DNA of 64,000 bases from JAGDMS01 sp050015455 (GCA_050015455.1 JBEKBJ010000011.1:1-64000); one strand, 5' to 3'. Shown: positions 24,920-34,314, counted from the first letter of the stretch. Notes: generated by a model not told the origin, from the letters alone. Numbers and translations are program-made.

Positions 24920-25501
24920 ATGTTGACACTGCCGAACTTCCTCACCCTGTTGCGCATCATTGCCGTCCCGGTGTTCCTCATCGTGATCAGCAACCAACAC
25001 TACGGGGCGGGGCTGGTCATCTTCATGGCTGCCGGAATCACCGACACCGTCGACGGGGTGCTCGCGCGCCTGATGGACTCGAAGAGCGATCTGGGCGCGA
25101 GCCTCGACCCGCTGGCGGACAAGTTGCTGTTGGTGAGCTCGTTCGTCATCCTCACCTGGCTGCAGGTGATTCCGTTGTGGCTGATGATCCTGGTGTTGAC
25201 ACGCGACGTCGTCATCCTCGCTGGCTACTTGGTGATTTACTTCGTCAGCACCCCCATCGAGGTCAACCCCACGCCCGTGGGGAAGCTCAACACCTTTCTC
25301 GAGATGTTGACGATAGGCCTCGCCTTGGTGACCCTGGCGCGGCCGGACATGACGATGGCCAGCGTAAACCTCGCGACATGGTACTTCACCGCTGCGACCA
25401 TCACCATCTCCGGCGTACACTATGTCTACAGCGGGCTGTTGTGGTATCAGCGGCAAGGTACGGCCGCGGAAACTAAGAAGCGCGAGGAGGAAGGCCACTG
25501 A
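24920..25501 (+). CDS. pgsA: CDP-alcohol phosphatidyltransferase (phosphatidylglycerophosphate synthase-like)
   Basis: The 193-residue membrane protein has the CDP-alcohol phosphatidyltransferase signature DxxDGxxARxxxxxxxxGxxxDxxxD in DTVDGVLARLMDSKSDLGASLDPLADKL, at about residues 41-68. It starts LTLPNFLTLLRI, as in PgsA, and has further hydrophobic helices (LWLMILVLTRDVVILAGYLVIYF, the segment near TWYFTAATITI). PgsA-type enzymes join CDP-diacylglycerol to glycerol-3-phosphate at the inner membrane; other alcohol acceptors are possible. The symbol follows the best-known member. Confidence 0.85.
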   Translation: MLTLPNFLTLLRIIAVPVFLIVISNQHYGAGLVIFMAAGITDTVDGVLARLMDSKSDLGASLDPLADKLLLVSSFVILTWLQVIPLWLMILVLTRDVVILAGYLVIYFVSTPIEVNPTPVGKLNTFLEMLTIGLALVTLARPDMTMASVNLATWYFTAATITISGVHYVYSGLLWYQRQGTAAETKKREEEGH

Positions 25502-25593
25502 TGAGAGGTCGAACACGGGCTGTAGACGCGTCACCATCTCAGCGCTGAGGGGCATCCTTCCGAGACCATTTCACTGACAGGATTGTTGAAACA

Positions 25594-26502
25594 ATGATTG
25601 TCGATACGCACTGTCACATGTGGGAGAGGCGGCTTGTCCAGGGAGGCATGAAAGACCTGATGGATTCGGTGGCGGCGGAACTCCGAATCCAGAATCCCGA
25701 CAGCCTGTGGAACGGCTCGATCGGACGGCTCATCCAGGACATGGATGAGGCCGGAATCGACAAGACCATCATGTTGCCTCTGGATTTCGAGTTTTTGCAC
25801 AGCGGCGGTGGCTTCACCTTCCGAGCGTTCAACGACCTCGCCGGCGCATACGCCAAGGCGCATCCTAAGCGTGTCGTCGCTTTCGCCGGCATCGACCCGC
25901 GGCGGGGGGTTGCGGCCGTGGCCGAGCTCCGCCGCTGCGTCGAGGAGATGGGATTTCGCGGCCTCAAGCTGTGGACCGTCGCCGGATTCTTTCCGGATGA
26001 CGAGAGCTACTATCCGCTGTACGAGGAGGCGGCACGTTTGGGCGTGAACGTCGTCGTGCACACGGGCCTCGGACCCGGGCAGACCTATCTCAAGACCTGC
26101 CGCCCCGCGTATGTGGACAAGATTGCGGTCGATTTCCGTGAGATCAATTTCATCCTGGCGCACGTGGGCATGCCGTGGGTCGACGAGGCTCTCGCGGTTG
26201 CGCTCAAGAATGCGAACGTTTACGTCGACATCTCCGCCTGGCAGAGGGTGGCGCGCAATTTCCCGCTCGGATTTGCCCAGATGCTGTCGATGGCCAAGCT
26301 CATGCACAACGGCGTTCACAAGGTGCTCTTCGGTTCGGACTTGCCCCTGTTCACCGAGATATACACTCAGAAGCACTGGGTGGATGCCGTCCGCAGCTTG
26401 GAGTACGTGCCAACTCTCCAAATGATGGGGCTGCCGGAGATCACGGCGGAAGACAAGGAGCGGATTCTCGGGACCAACGCGCAGCACGCCCTCGGACTGT
26501 AG
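25594..26502 (+). CDS. Amidohydrolase-2 family metal-dependent hydrolase
   Basis: The 302-residue TIM-barrel protein has its metal ligands in order: DTHCH at the N-terminus, a His in VVVHTGLG, a His in FILAHVGMPW, and Asp in LFGSDLPLF. This matches the amidohydrolase-2 group, which includes ACMSD and gamma-resorcylate decarboxylases and lactone hydrolases. The exact substrate is unknown. It is convergent with the carboxypeptidase gene and likely forms its own unit. Confidence 0.85.
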   Translation: MIVDTHCHMWERRLVQGGMKDLMDSVAAELRIQNPDSLWNGSIGRLIQDMDEAGIDKTIMLPLDFEFLHSGGGFTFRAFNDLAGAYAKAHPKRVVAFAGIDPRRGVAAVAELRRCVEEMGFRGLKLWTVAGFFPDDESYYPLYEEAARLGVNVVVHTGLGPGQTYLKTCRPAYVDKIAVDFREINFILAHVGMPWVDEALAVALKNANVYVDISAWQRVARNFPLGFAQMLSMAKLMHNGVHKVLFGSDLPLFTEIYTQKHWVDAVRSLEYVPTLQMMGLPEITAEDKERILGTNAQHALGL

Positions 26503-26561
26503 CTGGCGCACGGCTCTCCAGCATAAGCGAGAGCTCAGAGAGGTAGGACACTAGGCCCGGC

Positions 26562-27710
26562 TCAGCTGCGGGCGAGGAGCACCGTCGGCGGGCGCTGAGT
26601 CTTGCGCCTCAGCTTCGCGGCGGCCTGTTCCGCCGCTTGCCGGCTCGAATAGCTGCCGACCAACACCCGGTACAGCGCGTGTCCACCGCGCCGCGTGCTC
26701 TGAATGCTGGCGCGGTATCCGGCTCGCGCCAGCGAGCTACGCAGCCGGGCGGCGCTGCGCCTGGCGCGAAAAGCGCTCAGACTGACGAAGTATCTGTGCG
26801 CAGGCTGCGCGGACACTTTGGGCTCATCATCGTCGCCGGCCGCGCCCGCAGCCGCCGTCGCCACCTGCACCGCAGGCAGTGCGGGCTCGGGCGCGCCACT
26901 CGCGCCGAAACCGTAGTCGAGCAGGCGCTTGAGGTCGCCCCATAGATCGGTCGAGCCGAGCACGGCGACACCGATCTCACGACCGTCCGCCCTGGCCGCA
27001 CCGACGAAGCATTTCTTTGCGGCCAGCGTCCACCCCGTCTTCCCGAGCACCTGGATGCGGTAGTTGCCCAACATCCGATTGTGGCTGCGCAAGGCGATCG
27101 GCCGCACCGACCCCGCGGCCGGCCATACTGAGGTGGTCTTGGTGCTCAGGACCGTCTCGAACAGCGGGTTCCGCAGGGCGCGAGCGAACATCGTCGTCAG
27201 GTCGCGCGCGGTGCTGTAGTGATTCGCGGCCGGCAAGCCGTTCGGGTTGACGAAATGGCTGTTGGTGGCTCCCAGCAAGCTGGCTTCCGCATTCATGCGT
27301 GCCGCAAACCCCGGCACGGAACCGCCCAAGCCCTCGGCGATCACCATGGCAGCGTCGTTCGCCGAGTTGAGGAGTAGGGCGTAGACGAGATCGCGCAGGC
27401 GCATCCTCCATCCCGGCCGCAGGCCGATCTTCGAAGGCGGCGCGGCGGCGGCTTGCGGCGTGACAATCAGTGAATCGTCCAACCGGCCACTCTGCAGCGC
27501 GACCATGGCGGTGACGATCTTCGTGGTACTGGCGGGCGGCAGCGGTAAGTCCGGATTGCGCTCCCACAGCACCTCACCTGTCTGGTTGTCGATCAGGATA
27601 GCAGCCCGGGCGGTGACCGCAGTGCGAGGACGGACGGCGTGTGCTGAGGTGGCAAGGATGGTTGCAGCGAGAAGCCAGGCCCACACAGCTGATGTTCTAA
27701 CGCGAATCAT
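26562..27710 (-). CDS. dacA: D-alanyl-D-alanine carboxypeptidase (S11/PBP5 type) with SPOR domain
   Basis: A 382-residue periplasmic protein with an N-terminal signal (VWAWLLAATILATSAHA). The S11 active site is visible: SxxK in PASTTKIV, SxN in NSANDAAM and KTG in LGKTGWT. The last ~75 residues (YFVSLSAFRARRSAARLRSSLARAGYRA) form a SPOR domain, which binds septal peptidoglycan lacking stem peptides. It trims the terminal D-Ala from pentapeptides, and the SPOR part should place it at the division site. It ends convergently with the amidohydrolase. Confidence 0.92.
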   Translation of the reverse strand: MIRVRTSAVWAWLLAATILATSAHAVRPRTAVTARAAILIDNQTGEVLWERNPDLPLPPASTTKIVTAMVALQSGRLDDSLIVTPQAAAAPPSKIGLRPGWRMRLRDLVYALLLNSANDAAMVIAEGLGGSVPGFAARMNAEASLLGATNSHFVNPNGLPAANHYSTARDLTTMFARALRNPLFETVLSTKTTSVWPAAGSVRPIALRSHNRMLGNYRIQVLGKTGWTLAAKKCFVGAARADGREIGVAVLGSTDLWGDLKRLLDYGFGASGAPEPALPAVQVATAAAGAAGDDDEPKVSAQPAHRYFVSLSAFRARRSAARLRSSLARAGYRASIQSTRRGGHALYRVLVGSYSSRQAAEQAAAKLRRKTQRPPTVLLARS

Positions 27711-27851
27711 GCCCTCCGCGACCTCGCCGCCCCTAACGTTTGCAGTCTGAGGAATGTCCCGTAGGTTGTCAAGCGTAACTGCGAAAAAGTGTCTACTGGA
27801 CGCGAGTTGAAAGGCGCCGAACTCGCACCACGATGTATCCGCGACTTGGCG

Positions 27852-28934
27852 CTAGCTCGCCGCGGGCGCCCGTTGAACGAACATGCGACGGAAGAAGAAC
27901 AGACTGATGATCATCGGCAGCACATAGTAGGCTATACGGAAGATCAGGGCGGCAACAAAGGCGGTCTCGAAGGGCACCGAGAGGAGGCTGCTGAAGATGG
28001 CGGCCATGGAGCCCTCCATGATCCCGAGGCCACCGGGCACGAAAGACACCAGTGAGAGAATAATCCCCACCGCCCCCACGGCGACCACAAAGGTGAACGG
28101 AATGGGATGCCGCACGGCCATGAAAGCGCCGTATAGGATGAGCATCGTGATCACCCAGTCAACGGCGATCCACAACGTGGGGATCACCATGCGTCGTTTG
28201 CGCAGCAGGAGGAACTCGATGCCGCGGTTGAGATTGCGTTGGAAGCGCCAGATGCTGATGCGAGCCGGCTTGTGGCGCGGCAGGAAGCGGTGCATGAACC
28301 AGTGCACCGTCTCCGCCATCATGAACAGCGTCCGCCGGCGCAAGCCCCGGTGCAACAGCAGCGCCATGGCGAGGGCGGCGGCAAGGATGGACAAGAACAG
28401 CAGCGTGGCGGTGGCGCCCAAGGCGTAGCCTCGCAGATCATGCGCCGTCACTAGATACGCAAAGCCGGCGACAACAAAGAGCAGCAGGACAACGTTGGTG
28501 ATGAATCCTTGCACCAGCGAAATGATCACCGCCGTCCCAGACGGGATCGACAGCCGCAAGAAAAAGTAGAGCCGCAGCGCAAAGCCGCTGAGACCTCCGG
28601 TCGAGACCACGTAGTTCGCCGTGTTAGCAACCAACGTGATCTTCAGCATCTCCCAAAACGGCACTTCGGAGCCCGCCGCTCTGGCGATGCCTTGATACGA
28701 AAGGGCCATAACCGCGTAGCTTGCCAGGGCGCAGGCAAACGGGATGAGCAGCAGGCGGCCGTCCAACTCCGAGGCTGTGAGCCAAAGCTTTTGCGTGTCG
28801 GAGAAGACAAACAGTAAGGCTAATAGCCCAAGCCCAACGACCAGTGCCGAGATCAAATGGCTGCGTGGCCGATACGGGATGCTCGGCAGAGCCATCTCGG
28901 GCTCCGCCCCTGCCTGGCGTAGCTCCGGCATCAT
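27852..28934 (-). CDS. Lysylphosphatidylglycerol synthase-type flippase (UPF0104) domain protein
   Basis: The 360-residue protein is mostly transmembrane helices with the UPF0104/LPG_synthase_TM pattern, including TGGLSGFALRLYFFLR and VSFVPGGLGIMEGSMAAIFSSL (the PGGxGxxE signature). In MprF this part moves aminoacylated lipid across the membrane; standalone proteins may flip other lipids or glycolipids. Either of two adjacent ATG codons (28934, 28931) may be used. It lacks the catalytic aminoacyl-transfer domain. Confidence 0.85.
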   Translation of the reverse strand: MMPELRQAGAEPEMALPSIPYRPRSHLISALVVGLGLLALLFVFSDTQKLWLTASELDGRLLLIPFACALASYAVMALSYQGIARAAGSEVPFWEMLKITLVANTANYVVSTGGLSGFALRLYFFLRLSIPSGTAVIISLVQGFITNVVLLLFVVAGFAYLVTAHDLRGYALGATATLLFLSILAAALAMALLLHRGLRRRTLFMMAETVHWFMHRFLPRHKPARISIWRFQRNLNRGIEFLLLRKRRMVIPTLWIAVDWVITMLILYGAFMAVRHPIPFTFVVAVGAVGIILSLVSFVPGGLGIMEGSMAAIFSSLLSVPFETAFVAALIFRIAYYVLPMIISLFFFRRMFVQRAPAAS

Positions 28935-29103
28935 CTCGGTTCGACTTAGTCGCTCTATCCGAACCCGTCAAGGCAGCCACCGAACGCGGGCGGCCACGGC
29001 ACATAGCCGCGTTGGAGCGGGAACCCGTCGGTCCGGCGTCCGGCTTGTCGACGGCGAGCGTCCACGCTAAACGACTCTTGGTTGTCGCTACCAAGGAGCC
29101 GAC

Positions 29104-29403
29104 ATGTTCATAGTCTCGAATTTTCTGGGAGCCATGGCTACGGTCCTCCAGATGGTCTTATGGCTGTACATGTGGATCGTGATCGCCCGCGCGCTCATCT
29201 CCTGGGTCAACCCCGACCCGTACAACCCGATTGTCCGCTTTCTGTACAATGCTACCGAGCCGCTGCTGTACCGTGTGCGTCGCAGCCTGCCGATGTTTGC
29301 CGGCGGCTTAGACCTGTCTCCCTTGGTGGTGGTGGTCGCGATCTATTTCCTGCAGGCGTTTCTCGTGCAAAGTTTACGCGACCTCGCCTTCTCTGTTCGC
29401 TGA
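29104..29403 (+). CDS. yggT: YggT family membrane protein
   Basis: The 99-residue protein has two hydrophobic helices around VLQMVLWLYMWIVIARALISWV and LSPLVVVVAIYFLQAFLV, separated by the conserved WVNPDPYNPIVRFLYNATEPLL segment of the YggT family. In many bacteria it lies near cell-division or porphyrin genes and may help osmotic or division processes. ATG follows AAGGAGCCGAC. It is followed four bases later by the DUF167 gene, an association seen widely in bacteria. Confidence 0.92.
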   Translation: MFIVSNFLGAMATVLQMVLWLYMWIVIARALISWVNPDPYNPIVRFLYNATEPLLYRVRRSLPMFAGGLDLSPLVVVVAIYFLQAFLVQSLRDLAFSVR

Positions 29404-29407
29404 AGGG

Positions 29408-29725
29408 ATGACCGCGCAGTCGAATTCTTGGCGCCTGCAGGTCCATCTCCAACCGCGCGCCAGTCAAAACCGCATCCTCAGCCGCCAGGGCGGCACCATC
29501 AAGATTCAGGTGCACGCACCTCCTGTGGAAGGCGCCGCGAATGCCGCGCTGATCGACGTGCTGGCGTCGGCACTCGGCGTGCCGCGGCGGTCCATCCACA
29601 TCCTGCGTGGAGCGACTAGCCGGACCAAGTTGGTCGAGATTCATACAAGCGACCTGACTGCCTGTCAGCGTCGGTTGGAGGAAGCGCTCCGTGCTCGCGT
29701 TGACAAAGCGGAGGCGGGTGATTAA
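29408..29725 (+). CDS. yggU: DUF167 (YggU) family protein
   Basis: The 105-residue protein carries the DUF167 pattern: LQVHLQPRASQNRI near the start, VHAPPVEGAANAALIDVLASAL in the middle, and VEIHTSDLTACQRRLEEAL near the end. The biochemical role is unknown. It sits just after yggT and just before the FmdB gene, forming a small conserved unit with short spacers. Confidence 0.92.
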   Translation: MTAQSNSWRLQVHLQPRASQNRILSRQGGTIKIQVHAPPVEGAANAALIDVLASALGVPRRSIHILRGATSRTKLVEIHTSDLTACQRRLEEALRARVDKAEAGD

Positions 29726-29734
29726 GTCATTACC

Positions 29735-30031
29735 ATGCCGATTTACGAGTATCGATGCAACAATTGCGGTGAATTTGAGATTATGCAGCGAATCACCGGG
29801 CCTGCGCTGAAGCGCTGCCCTACGTGTCAGGGCAAGGTGACGAAACTGATCTCCAACACTTCCTTTCAGCTGAAGGGGAACGGATGGTACGCGACTGATT
29901 ACGCCCGAAGAGACGGAACTGGGGGCAACGGCAAGGGCAAGGCTACGGACACGAAAGCTGAAAGCTCAAGCGCTTCCGGAGAGAAAAAGGAAGGCACTTC
30001 AGGCAAGTCTTCCGAACCGGCCGCCGCCTAA
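29735..30031 (+). CDS. FmdB-type zinc ribbon protein
   Basis: A 98-residue protein starting MPIYEYRCNNCGEFEIMQ with a second Cys pair in KRCPTCQGKVTKLIS, giving the four-Cys zinc ribbon of the FmdB regulatory-protein family. It also has the family's FQLKGNGWYATDY segment. The C-terminal third is low-complexity Lys/Ser/Gly. Role is probably regulatory or protein-binding; the target is not evident. Confidence 0.92.
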   Translation: MPIYEYRCNNCGEFEIMQRITGPALKRCPTCQGKVTKLISNTSFQLKGNGWYATDYARRDGTGGNGKGKATDTKAESSSASGEKKEGTSGKSSEPAAA

Positions 30032-30054
30032 ACGGGGGCCGCTGTTATGCCCAA

Positions 30055-30090
30055 CAGCCGCGATATCCCCGCCGGCTGCTGTTTGTTTGT
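30055..30090 (+). terminator. Probable terminator after the yggT-yggU-fmdB unit
   Basis: CAGCCG (30055-30060) pairs with CGGCTG (30073-30078) around a 12-base loop, followed by the T-rich stretch CTGTTTGTTTGT. It lies 24 bases after the FmdB stop. Confidence 0.45.
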
Positions 30091-30112
30091 AGGACACGTG
30101 TGAACCGCTGAC

Positions 30113-32146
30113 GTGGGGCGCTTGCGATCCGAAGCCCGCCGTGACAAGCGCGCTGGTGTGAAACCAAGAATAAGCTGCCAAGGCGCGCACGCGGTAGTCG
30201 GCGTCGACACCGGGGGCACCTTCACCGACTTGGTTGCCTTCTTCGACGGCGAGCTCCGGACGCTCAAAGTGCTCTCGACACCACACGACCCTGCCGAAGC
30301 AGTTCTTCGCGGCCTACGGGAGCTGCTGGGCGGCGCAACGCTGGACATCCTTACCTACGGTTCGACTGTCGCCACCAACGCCGTGCTACAGCGCCGAGGC
30401 GCGCGCGTCGTCTTACTGACGACGGCGGGCTTCGAGGACGCGATCGAGATCGGACGCCAGAATCGCCCGGCGCTGTATGACCTCGAGCCGCGGATCCCCG
30501 AGCCCCTGGTCCCGCGCACGCGCCGCATCGGCGTGCCCGAGCGCATGCTGTATGACGGGCGGGTGCTGATCCCCTTGCACCCCGCTGCGCTCCGGCGGGC
30601 GCTCGAAGTGGCACGCCGGCACAAGCCGGACTCGGTGGCGGTTTGTTTCCTGCACTCGTACGCGAATCGCAAGCACGAAGTCCTGGCCGGGGAGGCACTG
30701 GCGCGCTGGCCCGAAGTGTTCTGCTCGCTCTCGCACGCCTTGATGCCGGAACACCGCGAATACGAGCGGCTGAGCACCACGGTGATCAATGCCTACGTCG
30801 GACCAGTTATGAGCCGACACCTGCGCGCGCTGGAATGTGGTCTCGGCGGCGTTCGACCGCGCATCATGCAGTCCAATGGTGGCGCTGTCTCGGCACAGGT
30901 AGCCGCCCGTGAGGCGGTGCGGACCGTCCTGTCCGGCCCAGCGGCCGGCGTGGTCGGGGCTTGGTCGGTTGCCCGCACGCTGGGGCTGGAGCGCCTGATC
31001 ACGTTCGACATGGGCGGCACGTCGACTGACGTCAGCCTCATCGACGGCGCGCCGCAGTTCCGCACGGAATGGACGGTTGCTGGACTGCCGCTGAAGATTC
31101 CAGCCATGGACATCCACACGGTCGGTGCCGGAGGCGGCTCGGTCGCCCGCGTGGATGCCGGCGGCGCGCTCAAGGTCGGCCCCGAAAGCGCTGGCGCGGA
31201 TCCGGGACCGGCATGTTACGGCAAGGGACAGCTGCCGACGGTGACCGATGCGAACGTCGTGCTTGGGCGCTTGCTCCCAGAGGCGTTCCTCGGCGGCCGC
31301 CTGCGGTTGCAGCCGCAGCGGAGCGTGCGGGCCGTCGGCAGGATCGCAGCGCGCTTGCGCCTGAGCCGCGAGCAAGCCGCCGAAGGAATCGTTCGCGTCG
31401 TCAACGCCAGCATGGAGCGGGCGTTGCGCACCATCTCAGTTGAGCGCGGCCATGAGCCGCGTGATTACACCCTGATCGCGTTTGGCGGTGCGGCTGGGCA
31501 GCACGCCTGCGAATTGGCGGCCGCGCTTGGCGTCCGGCACGTGATCGTGCCGCTTGATCCCGGATTGCTTTCGGCCCGAGGCGCTGCGTCTGCTGAGGTG
31601 CAGCGCGATTATGTGCGAACGGTGCGCCTGACCACTCCTTCAGCCCGACGGCTGCGCGCGTTGTTTGGGCTGCTGCAGCGGCTGGCGCGCACCGAGCTGA
31701 AGGGTGAGCGGCTGGCAGCGAAGGACTGCAGGTTCGAGCGCGTGATGGATGTTCGCTACCAGGGGCAGTCGTACGAGGTCGCCATCCCCTTCAGCCCGCG
31801 CTTTGCCGACGCCTTTCACGCTGCCCATCGGCGGTTGTACGGTTATGCCGACCGCGGCCGGCCGATCGAGGTGGTGAATCTGCGCTTACTCGCGATCGGC
31901 CGCGGGCCGCGGTTGCACCCCGTACCTTTCCGCGCCCAGCCTGGTCCAGCGGCGGCCAAGACGCGCCTGCGCTGTGACGGTCACTGGCTCGAAGGCACCG
32001 TCCACGTGCGCGCGCATCTGCGCCCCGGGACGCGGGTCGCCGGCCCAGCAATCATTGCCGAACCGAGCGCGACCACGGTGATCCCGCCGCAGTGGCGATG
32101 CCGAGTCCATCCATCCGGCCACCTTGAGCTGACGTATGCGGGTTGA
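30113..32146 (+). CDS. hyuA: Hydantoinase/oxoprolinase family protein, subunit A
   Basis: The 677-residue protein begins its fold with VVGVDTGGTFTDLVAFFDGEL, and has the ATP-binding region LITFDMGGTSTDVSLIDG and GGGSVARVDAGGALKVGP typical of HyuA/oxoprolinase A. With subunit B it opens cyclic amides such as hydantoins, 5-oxoproline or related ketone/carboxylase substrates, using ATP. Start is uncertain: GTG 30113 or a later GTG at 30158 close to the domain. It overlaps hyuB by 11 bases. Confidence 0.9.
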   Translation: MGRLRSEARRDKRAGVKPRISCQGAHAVVGVDTGGTFTDLVAFFDGELRTLKVLSTPHDPAEAVLRGLRELLGGATLDILTYGSTVATNAVLQRRGARVVLLTTAGFEDAIEIGRQNRPALYDLEPRIPEPLVPRTRRIGVPERMLYDGRVLIPLHPAALRRALEVARRHKPDSVAVCFLHSYANRKHEVLAGEALARWPEVFCSLSHALMPEHREYERLSTTVINAYVGPVMSRHLRALECGLGGVRPRIMQSNGGAVSAQVAAREAVRTVLSGPAAGVVGAWSVARTLGLERLITFDMGGTSTDVSLIDGAPQFRTEWTVAGLPLKIPAMDIHTVGAGGGSVARVDAGGALKVGPESAGADPGPACYGKGQLPTVTDANVVLGRLLPEAFLGGRLRLQPQRSVRAVGRIAARLRLSREQAAEGIVRVVNASMERALRTISVERGHEPRDYTLIAFGGAAGQHACELAAALGVRHVIVPLDPGLLSARGAASAEVQRDYVRTVRLTTPSARRLRALFGLLQRLARTELKGERLAAKDCRFERVMDVRYQGQSYEVAIPFSPRFADAFHAAHRRLYGYADRGRPIEVVNLRLLAIGRGPRLHPVPFRAQPGPAAAKTRLRCDGHWLEGTVHVRAHLRPGTRVAGPAIIAEPSATTVIPPQWRCRVHPSGHLELTYAG

Positions 32147-33704
32147 TCCGATCACGCTGGAGGTGTTCAATCACCGCCTGAGCGCCATCGCCGAGGAAAT
32201 GGGGGTGGCCCTGTGCCGCAGCGCGTTCTCGCCTAACGTCAAGGAACGGCGCGACTTCTCCTGCGCGCTGTTCGACGGCAGCGGAAGCATGGTGGCGCAG
32301 GCGGCACATATTCCGGTCCACCTGGGCTCGACGCCGCTGTCGGTGCGCGCCGCGATCGAGCAGGTCCCGATGAGACCAGGCGACGTCGTCATGTTGAACG
32401 ATCCCTACGCCGGCGGCACGCATCTTCCCGACGTCACCGTGGTGGCACCGGTGTTCCTCGGAGGCAAGCACTCGCCCTTCGGCTACGTCGCCAACCGCGC
32501 GCATCACGCCGACATCGGCGGCTCGAGCCCCGGCTCGATGCCGCTGGCGACCGAGATCTACCAGGAAGGGCTGCGGATACCGCCGGTGCGCATCGTCAGG
32601 GGCGGAGAAACCGTGAGTGACATCCTGCAGCTGTTCACCGCCAATACGCGAGTGCCGGACGAGCGGCGCGGCGACTTGCTGGCGCAGCTGGCGGCGTTAC
32701 GGCGTGGAGCCGCGCGGCTGAAGGAACTCGTGCATGAGGCCGGCCACGAGCCGACACGTCTGGCGATGGCGGCGTTGCAGGATTACTCCGCTCGCCTGAT
32801 GTCGGCGAGCTTGCGGCGTTTACGCTCTGGCACGTATCGCGCGCAAGACTGGATGGACGACGACGGCACGGGCGCAACGCGGATCCCGATCCGTGTCGCC
32901 GTCCGCGTTGGCGCGGGCCGGGCGCAGGTGGATTTCAACGGCACAGCGGAGCAAGTCGCCGGCGGCATCAATGCGAACTACGCCGTAACCGTCGCCGCCG
33001 TGCTGTATGTATTTCAGGCGCTCGCGGACGCACCAATCCCGGCGAACGCCGGACTGATGCGGCCCCTACGCATCCTCGCGCCGCCTGGTACGCTGGTGAA
33101 TCCGCGCTTTCCGGCAGCGGTCGCCGGTGGCAACGTCGAAACGTCGCAGCGGATCGTCGATGTGCTCCTCAAAGCGTTGGCGAAAGCCGCGCCGGAGAAG
33201 ATTCCGGCAGCCAGCAACGGGTCGATGAACAACCTCGCGCTCGGCGGCTTCGATCCGGTGCGCCGCCGTGAGTATGCCTACTATGAAACCATTGCCGGCG
33301 GGGCCGGCGCCGGACCGCACGGGCCTGGCGCGTCGGGCCTGCACACCCACATGACCAACACACTCAACACGCCGGTGGAAGCCTTGGAAGCAGCGTACCC
33401 GCTACGGGTTACCCGCTACGGCTTGCGTGTCGGTTCGGGGGGCAAGGGCCGCCATCGCGGCGGCGACGGCGTGGTGCGTGAGATCGAGTTACTGGCGCCC
33501 GCGCGCGCGACCTTGCTGACGGAACGGAGGCGCTTGCAGCCCTATGGGTTGCATGGCGGCCTCCCCGGTCAGAGCGGGCGCAATCTGCTGATACGAGCAA
33601 AGAGCGTACGTGAGCTGCCGGGGAAGATCAGTTGTCCCCTGGTGAAGGGCGACCGCCTGCGCATTCTCACACCCGCCGGTGGCGGCTGGGGGCGCAGTCG
33701 CTGA
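32136..33704 (+). CDS. hyuB: Hydantoinase/oxoprolinase family protein, subunit B
   Basis: The 522-residue protein starts MRVDPITLEVFNHRLSAIAEEM and carries the HyuB landmarks SAFSPNVKERRDFSCALFD, NDPYAGGTHLPDVTVVAP, and ETIAGGAGAGPHGPGASGLHTHMTNTLNTP. It is the expected partner of the overlapping hyuA and forms the second subunit of the ATP-dependent hydrolase or carboxylase. A hairpin overlaps its end (33684-33723). Confidence 0.92.
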   Translation: MRVDPITLEVFNHRLSAIAEEMGVALCRSAFSPNVKERRDFSCALFDGSGSMVAQAAHIPVHLGSTPLSVRAAIEQVPMRPGDVVMLNDPYAGGTHLPDVTVVAPVFLGGKHSPFGYVANRAHHADIGGSSPGSMPLATEIYQEGLRIPPVRIVRGGETVSDILQLFTANTRVPDERRGDLLAQLAALRRGAARLKELVHEAGHEPTRLAMAALQDYSARLMSASLRRLRSGTYRAQDWMDDDGTGATRIPIRVAVRVGAGRAQVDFNGTAEQVAGGINANYAVTVAAVLYVFQALADAPIPANAGLMRPLRILAPPGTLVNPRFPAAVAGGNVETSQRIVDVLLKALAKAAPEKIPAASNGSMNNLALGGFDPVRRREYAYYETIAGGAGAGPHGPGASGLHTHMTNTLNTPVEALEAAYPLRVTRYGLRVGSGGKGRHRGGDGVVREIELLAPARATLLTERRRLQPYGLHGGLPGQSGRNLLIRAKSVRELPGKISCPLVKGDRLRILTPAGGGWGRSR

Positions 33705-33723
33705 CGCAGCCTCGCCCCCAGCC
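33684..33723. terminator. Hairpin at the hyuB/phasin convergent junction
   Basis: GGCTGGGGGCG (33684-33694) and CGCCCCCAGCC (33713-33723) form a perfect 11-bp GC stem; the hyuB stop is in the 18-base loop. No T-run follows. It may separate the two convergent genes. Confidence 0.35.
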
Positions 33724-33728
33724 GCGCT

Positions 33729-34124
33729 TCATGCGGATAGACTAGAGTGCTGGGACTGGACCCGACGCTCCAGATCGTGCAACCGCCGCTGCAACCGCTC
33801 AATATCTTTCCGCGAAGCGACGTCGAGCCGGGTGATCAACGGCTCGATGGTGCTTTCGAGGCGCTTTTGCACGTCGCCAGTCAGGCGTTGCGCGCGTTTC
33901 CGCGCATCGGCAACGACCCGCTCGCCACTCTTGCGCAGGTCGCGGCGCGCCCGATCGACGTTGGCGGTCAGACGCTTCAGCGCCTTGCGGGGAACGGGCG
34001 GGAGCATGTCGACGGTCTCCTGCCACTGCTTGCGGATGTGTTTCTGTGCCGTCCGCTGCAGCTCGCTCAGCCGCTTCGGCATCGCCGTGCTCCAGCTTTC
34101 CGCTCTGGTGGATTTGGCAGTCAT
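33729..34124 (-). CDS. Phasin-like/coiled-coil hypothetical protein
   Basis: The 131-residue protein is basic and helical, with Lys/Arg/Glu heptad-like content (SELQRTAQKHIRKQWQETVDML, SRKDIERLQRRLHDLERRV), resembling polyhydroxyalkanoate granule-associated or phasin-like proteins. No catalytic motif is visible. ATG 34124 is preceded by GGAGGTGAG; an upstream in-frame start would translate through the promoter. It is driven by a clear promoter with an internal palindrome at 34152-34180, pointing to repressor control. The phasin assignment is tentative. Confidence 0.6.
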   Translation of the reverse strand: MTAKSTRAESWSTAMPKRLSELQRTAQKHIRKQWQETVDMLPPVPRKALKRLTANVDRARRDLRKSGERVVADARKRAQRLTGDVQKRLESTIEPLITRLDVASRKDIERLQRRLHDLERRVQSQHSSLSA

Positions 34125-34151
34125 TCTGGTCTCACCTCCCTCCTGACGGTG

Positions 34152-34194
34152 CTTATAACGCGCCGCGTTACAAATGTCAATGCACTGCGTTATA
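34152..34194 (-). promoter_or_regulatory. Promoter with palindromic operator for the phasin-like gene
   Basis: On the minus strand TTGACA (34180-34175) and TATAAG (34157-34152) are 17 bases apart. The spacer and -10 contain the palindrome TAACGCGSCGCGTTA (34156-34170), and a half-site repeat GCGTTATA lies just upstream of the -35 box (34187-34194). This is a typical layout for repression by a dimeric TetR- or GntR-type protein. Confidence 0.6.
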
Positions 34195-34314
34195 GGCTGC
34201 GAGCGTGGCACGAACGTGAGGCGCCGCTCGCACGTTGCGCTCGCCGGTCGCGGGCGTGCCGACGTTGCGCGTCTTTTGCTGCTGTGGTAGCGGGAGAGGC
34301 GTCGGATCGCTCAC

